Source: Rutpela maculata
Lineage: Eukaryota; Arthropoda; Insecta; Coleoptera; Cerambycidae
Length of the DNA: 64,000 nucleotides
Direction: 5' to 3'
Assembly: GCA_936432065.2 (NCBI GenBank)
Contig: OW386292.2
Coordinates: 98,661,829 to 98,725,828, forward strand
This document shows, piece by piece, positions 63,805 through 64,000 of this stretch. Within the stretch, counting starts at the first letter, position 1; every line of letters begins with the position of its first letter. The translations under genes were made by a program, and so were the position numbers. The notes beneath the pieces are model-generated. The model ran no database searches, had not been told where the DNA came from, and was given only the letters and a program-made list of their open reading frames with translations.

Positions 63805-64000
63805 CTATCCTTCATCGTTCAAAAACTTTCTCGTGATGTGGCATGTCTGGAGAATCACCGTCCTCTGAATAATCTTTACGAGGGTGCTGGGTAAGTTAAG
63901 CTGCTCCACATATTTCAAGAACCTCTTTGTCACAACACCTGTAGCCGATATTATGACCGGGATGGTTCGCACCTCCTCTATTCTCCATACGTGTCGTAGT
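63805..64000 (-). pseudogene. C-terminal end of another LINE reverse transcriptase (partial)
   Basis: The minus-strand frame enters from the right edge and reads W-R-I-E-E-V-R-T-I-P-V-I-I-S-A-T-G, L-P-S-T-L, V-I-L-Q-T-C-H-I-T-R-K-F-L, then stops at 63805-63807. I recognise this block as the end of a widespread insect R2-like pol family. Cut by the window edge, so integrity is unknown. Confidence 0.65.

Overview
This is a eukaryotic, AT-rich, transposon-packed window, almost certainly from an insect or another arthropod. The reasons are spliceosomal introns, nuclear-type tRNA genes, long-terminal-repeat (LTR) elements primed by tRNA-Lys and tRNA-Ser, an errantivirus-like env gene, an APE-type LINE and Polinton/Maverick (adintovirus-like) elements. 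I see no convincing host protein gene. Nearly everything is nested mobile DNA, and there are two independent nests.

Nest 1 (about 4.2-39.5 kb). An old, decayed Polinton (Polinton A) is represented by a plus-strand protein-primed DNA polymerase (polB) and by minus-strand capsid genes at 38.2-39.5 kb. A tRNA-derived SINE (4339-4567, target duplication GATGAAAT) sits in its polB. A second Polinton (Polinton B, 6958-35328) sits in the same polB: it starts AG, ends CT, has terminal inverted repeats of about 0.5 kb and is flanked by the 6-bp duplication GACGCC. Those 6 bp include the codon for the catalytic Asp of polymerase motif A. Polinton B carries, left to right: two membrane/secreted coiled-coil genes, a truncated DVQGF-family gene, major capsid, a small conserved ORF, minor capsid, adenain-like protease and a PLA2-domain core protein (all minus); then packaging ATPase, a conserved Polinton protein, a small fibre-like gene, integrase, an unknown protein and an IAP with two BIR domains (all plus); then a nucleotidyltransferase-like protein, polB and a single-strand-binding protein (minus); then a five-exon proline-rich gene, a type-II tRNA-like gene and a tRNA-Phe gene inside the right inverted repeat. 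Between the fibre-like gene and the integrase lies a Ty3-type LTR retrotransposon (D1, 14936-25019).

Nest 2 (about 41.0-63.7 kb). An APE-type LINE (element E; ORF1 and endonuclease at 41.4-43.6 kb, reverse transcriptase at 61.5-63.2 kb) is split by an errantivirus-like LTR element (C, 43781-61409, minus strand; gag, pol, env). C was itself split, in its protease, by a second copy of the same Ty3-type family (D2, 48763-58929). C has lost its whole reverse-transcriptase domain but keeps a long env ORF.

How the parts work together. Polinton B still shows a full virus-like module: replication (polB, SSB), integration (integrase), packaging (ATPase), capsid maturation (protease) and capsid/core proteins, plus host-interaction genes (IAP, membrane proteins). 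Only a few single-base frameshifts break it, in MCP, ATPase, polB and the fibre-like gene. The two D elements are nearly intact; their gag-pol junction carries a canonical -1 frameshift heptamer. Before 4.2 kb there are only fragments: a BIR remnant, an unrecognised ORF and a LINE 3' end. The last 200 bases hold the end of another LINE reverse transcriptase on the minus strand.
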